A stretch of DNA of 64,000 nt from Paraburkholderia polaris (GCF_012927345.1 NZ_JABBGJ010000028.1:1-64000), one strand, 5' to 3'. Numbered from the stretch's first letter, positions 1-9,277 are shown. The notes: a model not told the origin generated them from the letters alone. Numbers and translations: made by a program.

Positions 1-684
1 GAAACCGACGACGATTCGATCGGCGGCCACTTCCTGCACCTGCTGCACGGCGTGGAGCCGTCGAAAGCATGGGTCGACGCGATGCACGTGTCGCTCAACC
101 TGTACGCCGAGCATGAATTCAACGCCTCGACGTTCACCGGCCGCGTGATCGCGGGCACGGGCTCGGACATCTACTCGGCGATTACCGGCGCGATCGGCGC
201 GCTGCGCGGCCCGAAGCACGGCGGTGCGAACGAAGTCGCGTTCGAAATCCAGTCGCGCTATCAGACGCCTGACGAAGCCGAAGCCGATATCCGCAAGCGC
301 GTCGAAAACAAGGAAGTGGTGATCGGATTCGGTCACCCGGTGTACACGATCTCCGACCCGCGCAACAAGGTCATCAAGGAAATCGCAAAGAAGCTCTCGA
401 AGGAAGCGGGCAACCTGAAGCTGTTCAACATCGCCGAGCGACTTGAAACAGTGATGGCAGATGTGAAAAAGATGTTTCCAAATCTCGACTGGTTCAGCGC
501 GGTGTCGTATCACATGATGGGCGTGCCGACGGCAATGTTCACGCCGCTGTTCGTGATCGCCCGCACGGCAGGCTGGAGTGCGCACATTATCGAGCAGCGG
601 ATCGACAACAAGATCATCCGCCCGAGCGCGAATTACACCGGACCCGAGAATTTGAAGTACGTGCCGCTAAATAGGAGAAAATAG
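1..684 (+). CDS. prpC: 2-methylcitrate synthase, C-terminal part (5' end outside window)
   Basis: PrpC condenses propionyl-CoA with oxaloacetate to give 2-methylcitrate, the first committed step of propionate oxidation in the cytosol. The reading frame is open from base 1, so only the C-terminal 227 residues are present. Citrate-synthase signatures are visible: GALRGPKHGGANE, GFGHPVYTISDPRNK with the family's catalytic His, and the terminal region FSAVSYHMMGVPTAMFTPLF with RTAGWSAHIIEQR. The neighbouring prpD favours methylcitrate synthase over the housekeeping GltA. The C-terminus is intact and ends in NRRK. A small palindrome, GCGCTTTCGAAGCGC, lies just after the stop codon. Confidence 0.93.
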   Translation, partial: ETDDDSIGGHFLHLLHGVEPSKAWVDAMHVSLNLYAEHEFNASTFTGRVIAGTGSDIYSAITGAIGALRGPKHGGANEVAFEIQSRYQTPDEAEADIRKRVENKEVVIGFGHPVYTISDPRNKVIKEIAKKLSKEAGNLKLFNIAERLETVMADVKKMFPNLDWFSAVSYHMMGVPTAMFTPLFVIARTAGWSAHIIEQRIDNKIIRPSANYTGPENLKYVPLNRRK

Positions 685-788
685 CGGTCGCTGTGCGCTT
701 TCGAAGCGCGTGCGGTTCAACCCTCGCGGTTGCCAGGACCGGTAGCCCGCGGACTGTTTAACTGAAACTAGATAGAAAGGTTTTCTCC

Positions 789-1301
789 ATGAAAAAGCTG
801 ATGATCGCCGCCGTGATTGGCGCCCTGTCCACGACGATGCTGACCGTCGCGACTGACGCCGCCGCGCAAACGGCGACCACCACGACCACCACGAAGCCGG
901 CCGCCAAGGCTGTGCCGAAGCGCCCGCAACCGAAACGCCTGATCAAGCGCAAGGCCAATCCGGCCAAGGAAGCGAAGGTTGATCCGGTGCCGGACGGCGC
1001 GGAAAAGTGGTCGTGCAACGAAGGCCTCTCGTTTGACCTGAAGGGCGACATGAAGCGTGACCAGATCGTCACGGTTCACTGGGCGAACAAAAACTACAAT
1101 CTGCCGCGCGAATCGACCACCACGGGCGCAGACCGTTTCCACGACGCAGCATCGGGTATGGACCTGGTCGTGATCCCGACGAAGGCGATGTTGTTCTCGG
1201 ATAAGGACAGCTCGCGTCTGGCCGACGAGTGCAAGACGGCAGCCATGGTGCAAGGCGCACCGGCTCCGACGCAATCGAACGCAATCAACAAGACCAACTA
1301 A
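789..1301 (+). CDS. secreted protein with MliC-like C-terminal domain, between prpC and prpD
   Basis: The 170-residue product starts with a Sec signal peptide (residues 1-27, ending DAAAQ). A Thr-rich run and a Pro/Lys-rich linker follow (about 28-70), then a compact domain (about 80-155) with two cysteines, C at WSCNEG and C at ADECK. The order of elements (initial Cys, VHWANKNYNL, a Ga.Rf..asGmdLvv stretch, KAML, terminal Cys) resembles the MliC/COG3895 fold of C-type lysozyme inhibitors. That assignment is by eye and is an inference. The RBS AGAAAGG lies 11 bases upstream. The gene sits in the prp block, 26 bases before prpD, and is probably co-transcribed, although no metabolic role is obvious. 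Confidence 0.75.
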   Translation: MKKLMIAAVIGALSTTMLTVATDAAAQTATTTTTTKPAAKAVPKRPQPKRLIKRKANPAKEAKVDPVPDGAEKWSCNEGLSFDLKGDMKRDQIVTVHWANKNYNLPRESTTTGADRFHDAASGMDLVVIPTKAMLFSDKDSSRLADECKTAAMVQGAPAPTQSNAINKTN

Positions 1302-1327
1302 TCAGTTACATCAGGAAAAGCTCCCCG

Positions 1328-2779
1328 ATGTCCGCTCCGATTTCCAACGTGCGACCCGATCCGGACTCAGTTCTGGTCGATATCGTCGATTACGTACTGG
1401 ATTTCCCGATCGACAGCACGCTCGCGCTGGATACCGCGCGTAACTGCCTGATCGATACGCTCGGTTGCGGACTCGAGGCGCTGACCTACCCGGCCTGCAC
1501 CAAGCTGATGGGACCGATCGTGCCCGGCACGATCGTCCCCAACGGCGCGAAGGTGCCGGGCACGTCGTTCCAGTTGGACCCGGTTCAGGCCGCCTTCAAC
1601 ATCGGCGCGATGATCCGCTGGCTGGACTTCAACGACACCTGGCTTGCCGCTGAGTGGGGTCATCCGTCGGATAACCTCGGCGGGATTCTGGCGACGGCCG
1701 ACTGGCTCTCGCGCAGCGCCATTGCAGCAGGCAAAGCGCCGCTGACGATGAAAGACGTTTTGATCGGCATGATCAAGGCGCACGAAATTCAAGGCTGTAT
1801 CGCGCTTGAGAACTCGTTCAACAAAGTCGGGCTCGATCATGTGTTACTGGTGAAGCTGGCTTCCACCGCTGTGGTCGGCCAGTTGATCGGTTTGACGCGC
1901 GATGAGTTGATCAACGCGGTATCGCAGGCGTTTGTCGATGGGCATGCGCTGCGCACCTACCGTCATGCACCGAATACCGGCTCGCGCAAGTCGTGGGCGG
2001 CTGGCGATGCAACGTCGCGCGCCGTGCGTCTCGCGCTGATCGCGAAGACCGGCGAGATGGGCTATCCGTCGGTGCTGACCGCGAAGACGTGGGGCTTTTA
2101 CGATGTGCTGTTCAAGGGCAACGCGTTCAGATTCCAGCGTCCGTACGGCTCGTATGTGATGGAAAACGTGCTGTTCAAGATTTCGTTTCCGGCCGAATTC
2201 CACGCGCAGACGGCAGTGGAAGCAGCGATGACGCTGCACGCGCAACTTAAAAGCACAGGCAAGCGCGTCGAGGACATCCGGAAGATCACGATCCGCACCC
2301 ACGAAGCCGCGATCCGCATCATCGACAAGAAAGGCCCCCTGAACAACCCGGCCGACCGCGATCACTGTATCCAGTACATGATCGCCGTGCCGCTGATCCA
2401 CGGCCGCCTGACGGCTGCGGATTATGAAGATTCGATCGCGCAGGACGCGCGTATCGATGCGCTGCGCGCCAGGATGGAATGTGTCGAAGATGCGCAGTTC
2501 ACGAAGGATTACCACGATCCGGAGAAGCGTTCGATCGCCAATGCACTGACGATCGAATTCAACGACGGGGCGACGTTCGACGAAGTCGTAGTCGAATACC
2601 CGATCGGTCATAAGCGTCGTCGCGAAGACGGAATTCCGTTGCTGGTCGAGAAGTTCAAGACCAACCTCGCCCGCCGCTTTCCGGTCAAGCAACAACTGGC
2701 GATTCTCGACGTGTCGCTGGATCAGACAAGGCTCGAAGCCATGCCGGTCAATGAATACGTCGATTTGTACGTCATCTAG
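1328..2779 (+). CDS. prpD: 2-methylcitrate dehydratase
   Basis: This MmgE/PrpD-family enzyme dehydrates 2-methylcitrate to 2-methyl-cis-aconitate. The open frame extends further upstream into the preceding gene. The ATG at 1328 (MSAPISNVRPDPDSV) follows a CAGGAAAA ribosome site and gives 483 residues, the same as E. coli PrpD. Family features are WLDFNDTWLAAEWGHPSDNLGG near residues 98-119 and GWAAG/SWAAGDATSRAV. The C-terminal domain carries the HRRRREDGIP segment, read here as GHKRRREDG. Forty bases separate it from acnA. PrpD, rather than an AcnD/PrpF pair, implies the classical route, with an aconitase hydrating the product to 2-methylisocitrate. Confidence 0.95.
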   Translation: MSAPISNVRPDPDSVLVDIVDYVLDFPIDSTLALDTARNCLIDTLGCGLEALTYPACTKLMGPIVPGTIVPNGAKVPGTSFQLDPVQAAFNIGAMIRWLDFNDTWLAAEWGHPSDNLGGILATADWLSRSAIAAGKAPLTMKDVLIGMIKAHEIQGCIALENSFNKVGLDHVLLVKLASTAVVGQLIGLTRDELINAVSQAFVDGHALRTYRHAPNTGSRKSWAAGDATSRAVRLALIAKTGEMGYPSVLTAKTWGFYDVLFKGNAFRFQRPYGSYVMENVLFKISFPAEFHAQTAVEAAMTLHAQLKSTGKRVEDIRKITIRTHEAAIRIIDKKGPLNNPADRDHCIQYMIAVPLIHGRLTAADYEDSIAQDARIDALRARMECVEDAQFTKDYHDPEKRSIANALTIEFNDGATFDEVVVEYPIGHKRRREDGIPLLVEKFKTNLARRFPVKQQLAILDVSLDQTRLEAMPVNEYVDLYVI

Positions 2780-2819
2780 TTAAGTACAGTAGTTCCGCGA
2801 TCAAACCAAGGAAAACACC

Positions 2820-5537
2820 ATGGCCCACAACCTCCGCAAAACGCTCAAGGAATTCGACAGCGGTTCCGGCAAAGGCAAGTTCTACTCCCTGCCGCAACTC
2901 GGCAAGGCACTGAACATCAAGATCGACCGCCTGCCGGTTTCGATCCGTATCGTGCTGGAATCGGTGCTGCGTAACTACGACGGCAAGAAGATCGCCGAAG
3001 AACACATCACGCAACTCGCGAACTGGAAGCCGACTGCAGCACGCGTCGACGAAATCCCGTTCGTGGTGTCGCGCGTCGTGCTGCAAGACTTTACCGGCGT
3101 GCCGCTGCTCGCCGACATTGCTGCCATGCGCGGTGTTGCGAAACACATGGGCAAGGATCCGAAGTCGATCGAACCGCTGGTCCCGGTCGATCTGGTGGTC
3201 GATCACTCGGTGCAGATCGATCACTTCCGCGAAAAGAACGCGCTCGATCTGAACATGAAACTGGAATTCCAGCGCAACAACGAGCGCTACCAGTTCATGA
3301 AGTGGGGCATGCAGGCATTCGACACGTTCAAGGTCGTGCCGCCGGGCGTCGGTATCGTTCACCAGGTGAACCTGGAATACCTCGCACGTGGCGTGCACAA
3401 GAAGGCCGAAGGCGCGGACACCGTGTACTACCCGGATTCGCTGGTCGGCACCGACAGCCACACCACGATGATCAACGGTATCGGCGTGGTGGGCTGGGGC
3501 GTGGGCGGTATCGAAGCTGAAGCCGGCATGCTCGGCCAGCCGGTGTACTTCCTGACGCCGGACGTGGTTGGCGTCGAACTGAAGGGCAAGCTGCGCGAAG
3601 GCCTGACGGCGACCGACCTGGTCCTGACCGTGACCGAACTGCTGCGTAAGGAAAAGGTTGTCGGCAAGTTCGTCGAGTTCTTCGGCGAAGGCACGAAGTC
3701 GCTGTCGCTGCCGGATCGCGCGACGATCGGCAACATGGCGCCGGAATACGGCGCAACGATGGGCTTCTTCCCGGTCGACGAAAAAACCATCGACTACTTC
3801 AAGGGCACGGGCCGCACCGACGCAGAAATCTCCGCCTTCGAAAACTACTTCAAGGCGCAGGGTCTGTTCGGTATTCCGAAGGCTGGCCAGATCGACTACA
3901 CCAAGGTCGTTACGCTGGACCTTGGCACGGTGACGCCGTCGCTGGCAGGTCCGAAGCGCCCGCAAGACCGTATCGAAATCGGTCACGTGAAGTCGACCTT
4001 CAGCGACCTGTTCTCGAAGCCGGTGGCAGAAAACGGCTTTGCGAAGAAGGCCGAAGATCTCGAAGCGCAATACACGACGACCAACGGCGTCGACGTGAAG
4101 AACGGCGACATCCTGATCGCTGCGATCACGTCGTGCACGAACACGTCGAACCCGAGCGTGCTGCTGGCTGCTGGCTTGCTGGCGAAGAAGGCTGTGGAAG
4201 CTGGCCTGACGGTCGCGCCGCACATCAAGACCTCGCTGGCGCCGGGATCGCGCATCGTCACGGAATACCTGACGAAGACCGACTTGATGAAGTACCTCGA
4301 CAAGCTCGGTTTCACGCTGGCCGCTTACGGTTGCACGACCTGTATCGGTAACGCGGGCGATCTGACGCCGGAACTGAACGAAGCGATCACGAAGAACGAC
4401 ATCGTCGCGGCAGCGGTGTTGTCGGGCAACCGTAACTTCGAAGCGCGTATTCACCCGAACATCCGCGCCAACTTCCTGGCCTCGCCGCCGCTGGTTGTCG
4501 CTTACGCGATCGCCGGCAACATCACGCGCGACCTGATGACCGAACCGGTCGGCAAGGGCAACGGCGGCAAGGACATCTACCTGGGCGACATTTGGCCGAC
4601 CAGCGAAGAAGTCAACGAACTGCTCAAGTTCGCGCTGGACGCAGACGCGTTCCGCAAGAACTACGCGCACCTGACCAAGAAGGGCGACCTGTGGAGCAAG
4701 ATCGAGGGCGAAGAAGGTCAAGTCTACGACTGGCCGAAGTCGACCTACATCGCAGAGCCGCCGTTCTTCGGCAAGGACTTCTCGATGACGCCGGCGGACA
4801 GCATCCCGGCTGTCAAGAACGCGCGCGCACTGGGCATCTTCGGTGACTCGGTCACGACCGACCACATCAGCCCGGCTGGCTCGATCAAGGAAGACTCGCC
4901 GGCAGGCAAGTGGCTGAAGGCAAACGGCGTGCAGAAGGCCGACTTCAACAGCTACGGCTCGCGCCGCGGCAACCACGACGTGATGATGCGCGGCACGTTC
5001 GCGAACGTCCGGATCAAGAACCTGATGATCCCGGCGAAGGCAGACGGCTCGCGCGTTGAAGGCGGCCTGACGATTCATCAGCCGAGCGGCGAACAAGAGT
5101 CGATCTATGACGCAGCGATGAAGTACATCGACGCGGGTACGCCGACTGTCGTGTTTGCAGGTGAAGAGTACGGCACGGGCTCATCGCGTGACTGGGCTGC
5201 GAAGGGTACGCAACTGCTGGGCGTGAAGGCTGTGGTCGCACGCAGCTTCGAGCGGATTCACCGTTCGAACCTGGTCGGCATGGGCGTGTTGCCGCTGCAG
5301 TTCAAGGGCTCGGATAGCGTGCAATCGCTCGGTATTACCGGCGAAGAAACGTTTGACGTCGAAGGCCTCGGCAACGACTTCAAGCCGCAACAGGAAGTGA
5401 CGCTGGTGATTCGCGGCAAGGACGGTAAAGAGAAGCGCGTGCAGGTTCTGCTGCGTATCGATACGCCGATCGAAGTCGATTACTACAAGCACGGCGGGAT
5501 TCTGCCGTTCGTGTTGCGTTCGCTGCTGGCTGCTTAA
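2820..5537 (+). CDS. acnA: aconitate hydratase A
   Basis: This 905-residue [4Fe-4S] enzyme interconverts citrate and isocitrate and can hydrate 2-methyl-cis-aconitate. The cluster-ligand cysteines are in ITSCTNTSNP (about residue 438) and YGCTTCIGN (about 504 and 507). VGTDSHTTMINGIG lies near 205, and the swivel domain contains FAGEEYGTGSSRDWAAKG near 780. The length fits AcnA/IRP1 rather than AcnB. The start ATG follows a CAAGGAAAAC ribosome site. Its place after prpD suggests it serves both the TCA cycle and the methylcitrate cycle, since no acnD or prpF is seen. A strong double hairpin follows the stop. Confidence 0.96.
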   Translation: MAHNLRKTLKEFDSGSGKGKFYSLPQLGKALNIKIDRLPVSIRIVLESVLRNYDGKKIAEEHITQLANWKPTAARVDEIPFVVSRVVLQDFTGVPLLADIAAMRGVAKHMGKDPKSIEPLVPVDLVVDHSVQIDHFREKNALDLNMKLEFQRNNERYQFMKWGMQAFDTFKVVPPGVGIVHQVNLEYLARGVHKKAEGADTVYYPDSLVGTDSHTTMINGIGVVGWGVGGIEAEAGMLGQPVYFLTPDVVGVELKGKLREGLTATDLVLTVTELLRKEKVVGKFVEFFGEGTKSLSLPDRATIGNMAPEYGATMGFFPVDEKTIDYFKGTGRTDAEISAFENYFKAQGLFGIPKAGQIDYTKVVTLDLGTVTPSLAGPKRPQDRIEIGHVKSTFSDLFSKPVAENGFAKKAEDLEAQYTTTNGVDVKNGDILIAAITSCTNTSNPSVLLAAGLLAKKAVEAGLTVAPHIKTSLAPGSRIVTEYLTKTDLMKYLDKLGFTLAAYGCTTCIGNAGDLTPELNEAITKNDIVAAAVLSGNRNFEARIHPNIRANFLASPPLVVAYAIAGNITRDLMTEPVGKGNGGKDIYLGDIWPTSEEVNELLKFALDADAFRKNYAHLTKKGDLWSKIEGEEGQVYDWPKSTYIAEPPFFGKDFSMTPADSIPAVKNARALGIFGDSVTTDHISPAGSIKEDSPAGKWLKANGVQKADFNSYGSRRGNHDVMMRGTFANVRIKNLMIPAKADGSRVEGGLTIHQPSGEQESIYDAAMKYIDAGTPTVVFAGEEYGTGSSRDWAAKGTQLLGVKAVVARSFERIHRSNLVGMGVLPLQFKGSDSVQSLGITGEETFDVEGLGNDFKPQQEVTLVIRGKDGKEKRVQVLLRIDTPIEVDYYKHGGILPFVLRSLLAA

Positions 5538-5580
5538 GGTATTCGCTTACGCATGCAGTAACTGCGAGCTGTTTTGCAGG

Positions 5581-5643
5581 GGCTGCGTCCTGTGGAGGAC
5601 GCAGCCGACTTTGGAAGCCCGGCTTTTGGCCGGGCTTTTTTTT
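5581..5643 (+). terminator. tandem hairpins ending the prp-acnA block
   Basis: The first hairpin is GGCTGCGTCC / GGACGCAGCC with perfect 10-bp arms at 5581-5590 and 5597-5606. The second is AAGCCCGGC / GCCGGGCTT (5615-5637) followed by a run of T. The second has the classic intrinsic-terminator form. The convergent minus-strand gene at 5652 stops just beyond it, so it may work in both directions. Confidence 0.85.
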
Positions 5644-5651
5644 ATGGCTTT

Positions 5652-6902
5652 TTACTTCTGACCACGGCCTGCCTGGAAGGCGTCCGGGTTGTCGGTGATC
5701 CGGCGTTGGGTCATGCGGGCATTCCAGTCGGTGTCACCTGGCACCGGCACGGTGGCGCGCGTCGTGACGTGCGCGCGCTGCTGGGCGGCCCAGTTGAGCA
5801 ACGCTGCCTGGTCGATCGCGTCGTTTTCGGCCGACGGACGTGCGGTCCATTCAGGCTGCTTCGACACGGAAGGCTGCGTGGCCGGGCGAACCGTGCGGCT
5901 CAATGCGAGCCGCTCGTCGACGTGCGCCTCGGTCATACGTGCGACGGCGACTTTGCGGTCCGCCTTTGCTGGGCGGCTCGTCGTGCCTTCGCGGGTAGAC
6001 GCTCGCGCGGTCGGCTGCTGCATGGTGTGTTGCGACAGTTGCGTGCGCTCGCTTTGACGCCCGACCTTCGGAGTGGTGTCGTCGTTCTTTGATTGGCTCG
6101 CCGACGCCACTGTGGGCACTGCATAGCTTGGCTTGGAAGGCGCAAGCGCGACAACTGCCGCTGTATGGCTTGCCTCCGAACGCGCAGGCGCGACCTCTGC
6201 CGCTGCCTCCGAACGCGCGGGCGCGACCTCTGCCGCGGCGTAACTCGTCGCAGAGCTTGCAGGCGCCGTCACTGCCGCAACGGAGCTCGGCGCGGATGCC
6301 GTCGACACCGCGCTCGCGACCGACGGCGCGTTCTGCGCAACCGTCTGCGCGTCCTCAACCGCCAACTGCGCCACCTTGGCCGGCTCTTGCGGATGATCGA
6401 CGGGTGCGCTGCTCACCGCTGGCACAACCTGCCGCGTCACGGCCAGCGTTGTCGCCTTCTCTGCGTCCCGTGTCGTACACGTTGCCAGCAACCAGGCCAG
6501 CGCAATGCTGCAACCCAGGAAGATTGTCGCCCCGATTACGTAATCCGAGCGCGACGAGCGCGGACGGGCCTTACCCATCTCAAGGTAGCGCTTCGCTTCA
6601 GCCATCTCCGCATCGAAACGATGGGCATCCGAGCGTTGCGGCGGCGCCTTGTAGAACAGGACGTGCCTCACGCCCGGAGGAAACGGGCTCTGACGCGCCG
6701 GCTGCTCCTTGCGTTGCACCGCGTCCTGGATCGCCTGTTGCGCTACGGTTTGTGCTGCGGGTTGGGGTTCAGGTTGCGCTGCATTTTGTGCTGCAACCCG
6801 GGCAGCACGTCGTCGCGAGCCAAAAGGCGGCGGCAAGCCGTCAAATGGCCGCGGCTTCGGGAACGCCAGATCGCCTTCGATCAAGGCCTGCGGTCGGTTC
6901 AT
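5652..6902 (-). CDS. Ala-rich single-pass membrane protein, third gene of the signalling operon
   Basis: The 416-residue protein was not recognised as a named family. Residues 1-120 are Ala/Gln/Pro-rich and presumably cytoplasmic. One transmembrane segment follows (about 121-142, IGATIFLGCSIALAWLLAT), then a long low-complexity Ala/Ser/Val-rich periplasmic region containing a short internal repeat, AAEVAPARSEA. The C-terminus contains WNARMTQRRITDNPDAFQAG. Its ATG overlaps the stop of the upstream kinase-like gene by 4 bp, so the two are translationally coupled. That coupling ties it to the BvgA-like system, perhaps as an envelope-anchored partner or output. This role is inference only. Confidence 0.75.
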   Translation of the reverse strand: MNRPQALIEGDLAFPKPRPFDGLPPPFGSRRRAARVAAQNAAQPEPQPAAQTVAQQAIQDAVQRKEQPARQSPFPPGVRHVLFYKAPPQRSDAHRFDAEMAEAKRYLEMGKARPRSSRSDYVIGATIFLGCSIALAWLLATCTTRDAEKATTLAVTRQVVPAVSSAPVDHPQEPAKVAQLAVEDAQTVAQNAPSVASAVSTASAPSSVAAVTAPASSATSYAAAEVAPARSEAAAEVAPARSEASHTAAVVALAPSKPSYAVPTVASASQSKNDDTTPKVGRQSERTQLSQHTMQQPTARASTREGTTSRPAKADRKVAVARMTEAHVDERLALSRTVRPATQPSVSKQPEWTARPSAENDAIDQAALLNWAAQQRAHVTTRATVPVPGDTDWNARMTQRRITDNPDAFQAGRGQK

Positions 6903-8641
6903 CGTATGGTGCTCCGGTGTGGGTCGACCGCTGTATCGAGTTGCGCGACCAAGGTCTTGGCGCGCTCCATGAGCGCGTCGATTGCGCCCGCCTCGTGTTC
7001 CAGCGGGGTCGTGCTGGCGCGCTGCAGCGCTTCCATTAGACTGCGCGCACCGACAAGACCTACGGCTCCGCTCAATCTGTGCAGCACGCTGCTCAATCCT
7101 TCGCTGTCGCGCTCGTGACTTAATCCGCTCAGGCGCTTCAGGTCGTCGTCCATCGAATGGCGCCAGCCGCCCAGAAACGTGTGGAGATCGATACCCTCTT
7201 CAGACAGCGCGTCGAGATAGCGGCGCTCGAAGGGTTCAGATGGGGTACTCGCGGCAGCTTCCTGCGACTGCGCGACAAGGGCAAATAAGGGTGCCTGCGC
7301 ATGACGAGCCTGTTCTGCGGACGGCCGCCATTGATCAACAGTAAACGGCGCACTGAAGCTCGCGCGGGTGCCGGAGTCTGAACTGCTTGCGATGGAAAGC
7401 TCACCTTGCATACGCTGCGCGAGAATCTGGCAGAGCGGCAAGCAAGCATCGGCATCGCCAAGCCGCTCTCCCGCGGACGCTTCATCAGCGCTCGGCCCGA
7501 AAAGTCGCAGTTGTTCGGCATGCGCGGCTTTTTCGCCGGCATCCGTCACGCTGATAACAATCCGCTGTGAGCCGGAATTCGATGGCTCCGCCCGCACGAC
7601 GAGGGCAATCTCTCCATGCGTGCTGGACTGGACCGTGCGGTTTAGCAGATGGAAGAAGATCTGACCGAGCCGGGCACTGTCGGCGAGAATCCGCTCGGCG
7701 ACCGTTTGATCGATGCTCGAGCTCAGGCGCAAGCCTCGCTGAGTCGCGGACGGAGACAATAGCGCAATGACACCATCGACGAGTTCGCGCAGATTCGTCG
7801 CGCTTTCGTCGAGAACGAAGGCGCGCGAGGCCAGTGGCGAAACATCCAGCAGGTCGTGGAGCGTTTGACCCCATGTGTGCACCGCGGATTGGATCACCGG
7901 AATCTGCGCGCGTTGAGCCGACGGCGTGGCCGCCGTTTCGACCGATTCAAGCAGACCCGCCACGGCGGTCAACGGAGCTTCCGCATAGAGGCGCATCGCA
8001 CCGAGTAACCAGAGCCGTTCCTGCTTCGCGGCAGCGCTCGCCTCAGCGGATGCTGCGACGCGTGCGGCCTGCTCCCGCGCTTCGGCGGCATCGCACCGGC
8101 GCGTCCATTCATTCTCAGCGTGGTGCAGTTTCTCAGCCGCGCGCCTCAGCGCAGCGCGAGATAGGCACGCGCCGGCCAGCGCAACGACTGCCGGGGCTGC
8201 CAGCGCCAACAGCCACGTTTGCCGCTCAATCGCGGCATCACGTGCGCCTGTCGCCGGTTGGCCTAGTGCATTGCGGCTATCACCGGAAGCAAGTGCGAAA
8301 GACGCACTAGCAGCGGCGTTCTCGCGCGAATGAAGACCGCGGGCCGCCTGCCCGAGTTGTCCCACTGCGTCGCGTGCGGCCAGCACTGCGGCCGCACGCG
8401 AATCGTCAACGTGCAGCGCGCGCGGTGCGCCGTCGACTAACGGCGCCGCGTTGGCGCGTATCGAGAGCATGCACAACAGTGCAAACGCAAAGAGGCAACC
8501 CAACACCGTCGCGAAACGGATCGAAGTCAACCCAGCGTTGTAAGAGAAACTGTGAGAAAAATTGTAAGTGGAGCGCGGCGCTCGACGACGCGCGCCCGCT
8601 GAAGAACCAAGCAGGCTCATTTTATTCATAGCCCGCACCAC
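6899..8641 (-). CDS. histidine-kinase-like protein with degenerate transmitter and Hpt domain
   Basis: The frame allows 580 residues from a GTG at 8641, directly after the regulator's stop. An ATG at 8629 is an alternative start. Two transmembrane segments (about 43-62 and 143-160) flank a short Ala-rich periplasmic region. The HisKA-like segment reads MRLYAEAPLTAVAG, with Leu218 where the phospho-accepting His should be. In the HATPase-like domain (about 280-432) the Mg-binding Asn of the N box aligns with Arg335, the G1 box is DAGEKA, and the G2 glycines are lost. A C-terminal Hpt domain (about 473-565) keeps its His in HRLSG (His521). No receiver domain lies between. It probably relays or modulates phosphate rather than autophosphorylating. 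Confidence 0.85.
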   Translation of the reverse strand: MVRAMNKMSLLGSSAGARRRAPRSTYNFSHSFSYNAGLTSIRFATVLGCLFAFALLCMLSIRANAAPLVDGAPRALHVDDSRAAAVLAARDAVGQLGQAARGLHSRENAAASASFALASGDSRNALGQPATGARDAAIERQTWLLALAAPAVVALAGACLSRAALRRAAEKLHHAENEWTRRCDAAEAREQAARVAASAEASAAAKQERLWLLGAMRLYAEAPLTAVAGLLESVETAATPSAQRAQIPVIQSAVHTWGQTLHDLLDVSPLASRAFVLDESATNLRELVDGVIALLSPSATQRGLRLSSSIDQTVAERILADSARLGQIFFHLLNRTVQSSTHGEIALVVRAEPSNSGSQRIVISVTDAGEKAAHAEQLRLFGPSADEASAGERLGDADACLPLCQILAQRMQGELSIASSSDSGTRASFSAPFTVDQWRPSAEQARHAQAPLFALVAQSQEAAASTPSEPFERRYLDALSEEGIDLHTFLGGWRHSMDDDLKRLSGLSHERDSEGLSSVLHRLSGAVGLVGARSLMEALQRASTTPLEHEAGAIDALMERAKTLVAQLDTAVDPHRSTIR

Positions 8642-9277
8642 TCAGTCGATCAGCCTGTGCAACGTTGCAAACTCAATCAGCGCGGCCAACGACGACAGCC
8701 CAAGCTTTTCCTGGATGCGGCTCTTGTACGTGCTCACCGTCTTGTCGCTGATGAACAGCGCGTCGCCGATCGCCTTGTTCGACATGCCTTTCGAGAGCAT
8801 CTGCAAAATCACGAGTTCCTTGTCGGACAAGAGCGTGAGTCTGTCTTCTTCATTTGCCGCGTCGCCGGAAGGCGCGATACCGGCTCCGCTAGCTGTCACG
8901 GGAAACACCGTATAGCCGGCCAGTACCGCCTCGACACCGCGCATGATTTCCTTCATCTCCTGCGACTTGGCGACAAAGCCGTGCACACCCGAGCGCATCG
9001 CCCGCGGCGCGAAGGTAGCCGGATCTTGGCCCGACAGCACCAGCACGCGCATCGACGGATGTGCCAGCTTGAGACGCGGAATGACATCGAGCCCGCTGAT
9101 GCGCGGAATGTCGAGATCGAGGATTGCAAGTTTCGGTGTGTGTTGCCGGGCCATTTCGACAGCGGTTTGTCCGTTGTCGGCCTCGATGACTTCTTCAACA
9201 CCTAGCAGTTGCATAAGCTGCATTTTGATGACCAGCCGAAATGCGGGGTGATCGTCGATAACCAGAATGGTAGACAT
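8642..9277 (-). CDS. BvgA/EvgA-like response regulator (NarL/LuxR family)
   Basis: The 211-residue protein has a receiver domain (residues 1-120) with the acidic pair in IDDHP, the phospho-accepting Asp in LAILDLDIP (about 54) and Lys in GFVAKS. The middle segment AVLAGYTVFP is characteristic of BvgA relatives. A LuxR-type HTH follows (about 145-205, LSDKELVILQMLSKGMSNKA and SDKTVSTYKSRIQEKL). It is a DNA-binding regulator driven by phosphorylation. The kinase-like gene starts immediately after its stop. Because that partner looks kinase-dead, phosphate may come from another kinase through the partner's Hpt domain. No good Shine-Dalgarno precedes the ATG. Confidence 0.92.
   Translation of the reverse strand: MSTILVIDDHPAFRLVIKMQLMQLLGVEEVIEADNGQTAVEMARQHTPKLAILDLDIPRISGLDVIPRLKLAHPSMRVLVLSGQDPATFAPRAMRSGVHGFVAKSQEMKEIMRGVEAVLAGYTVFPVTASGAGIAPSGDAANEEDRLTLLSDKELVILQMLSKGMSNKAIGDALFISDKTVSTYKSRIQEKLGLSSLAALIEFATLHRLID

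Noticed and set aside
2772..5096. Long antisense open frame opposite acnA
   Set aside because: It is a GC-rich shadow of a clearly real gene, its product is Arg/Val/Asp-biased low complexity, and it has no domain or ribosome site.
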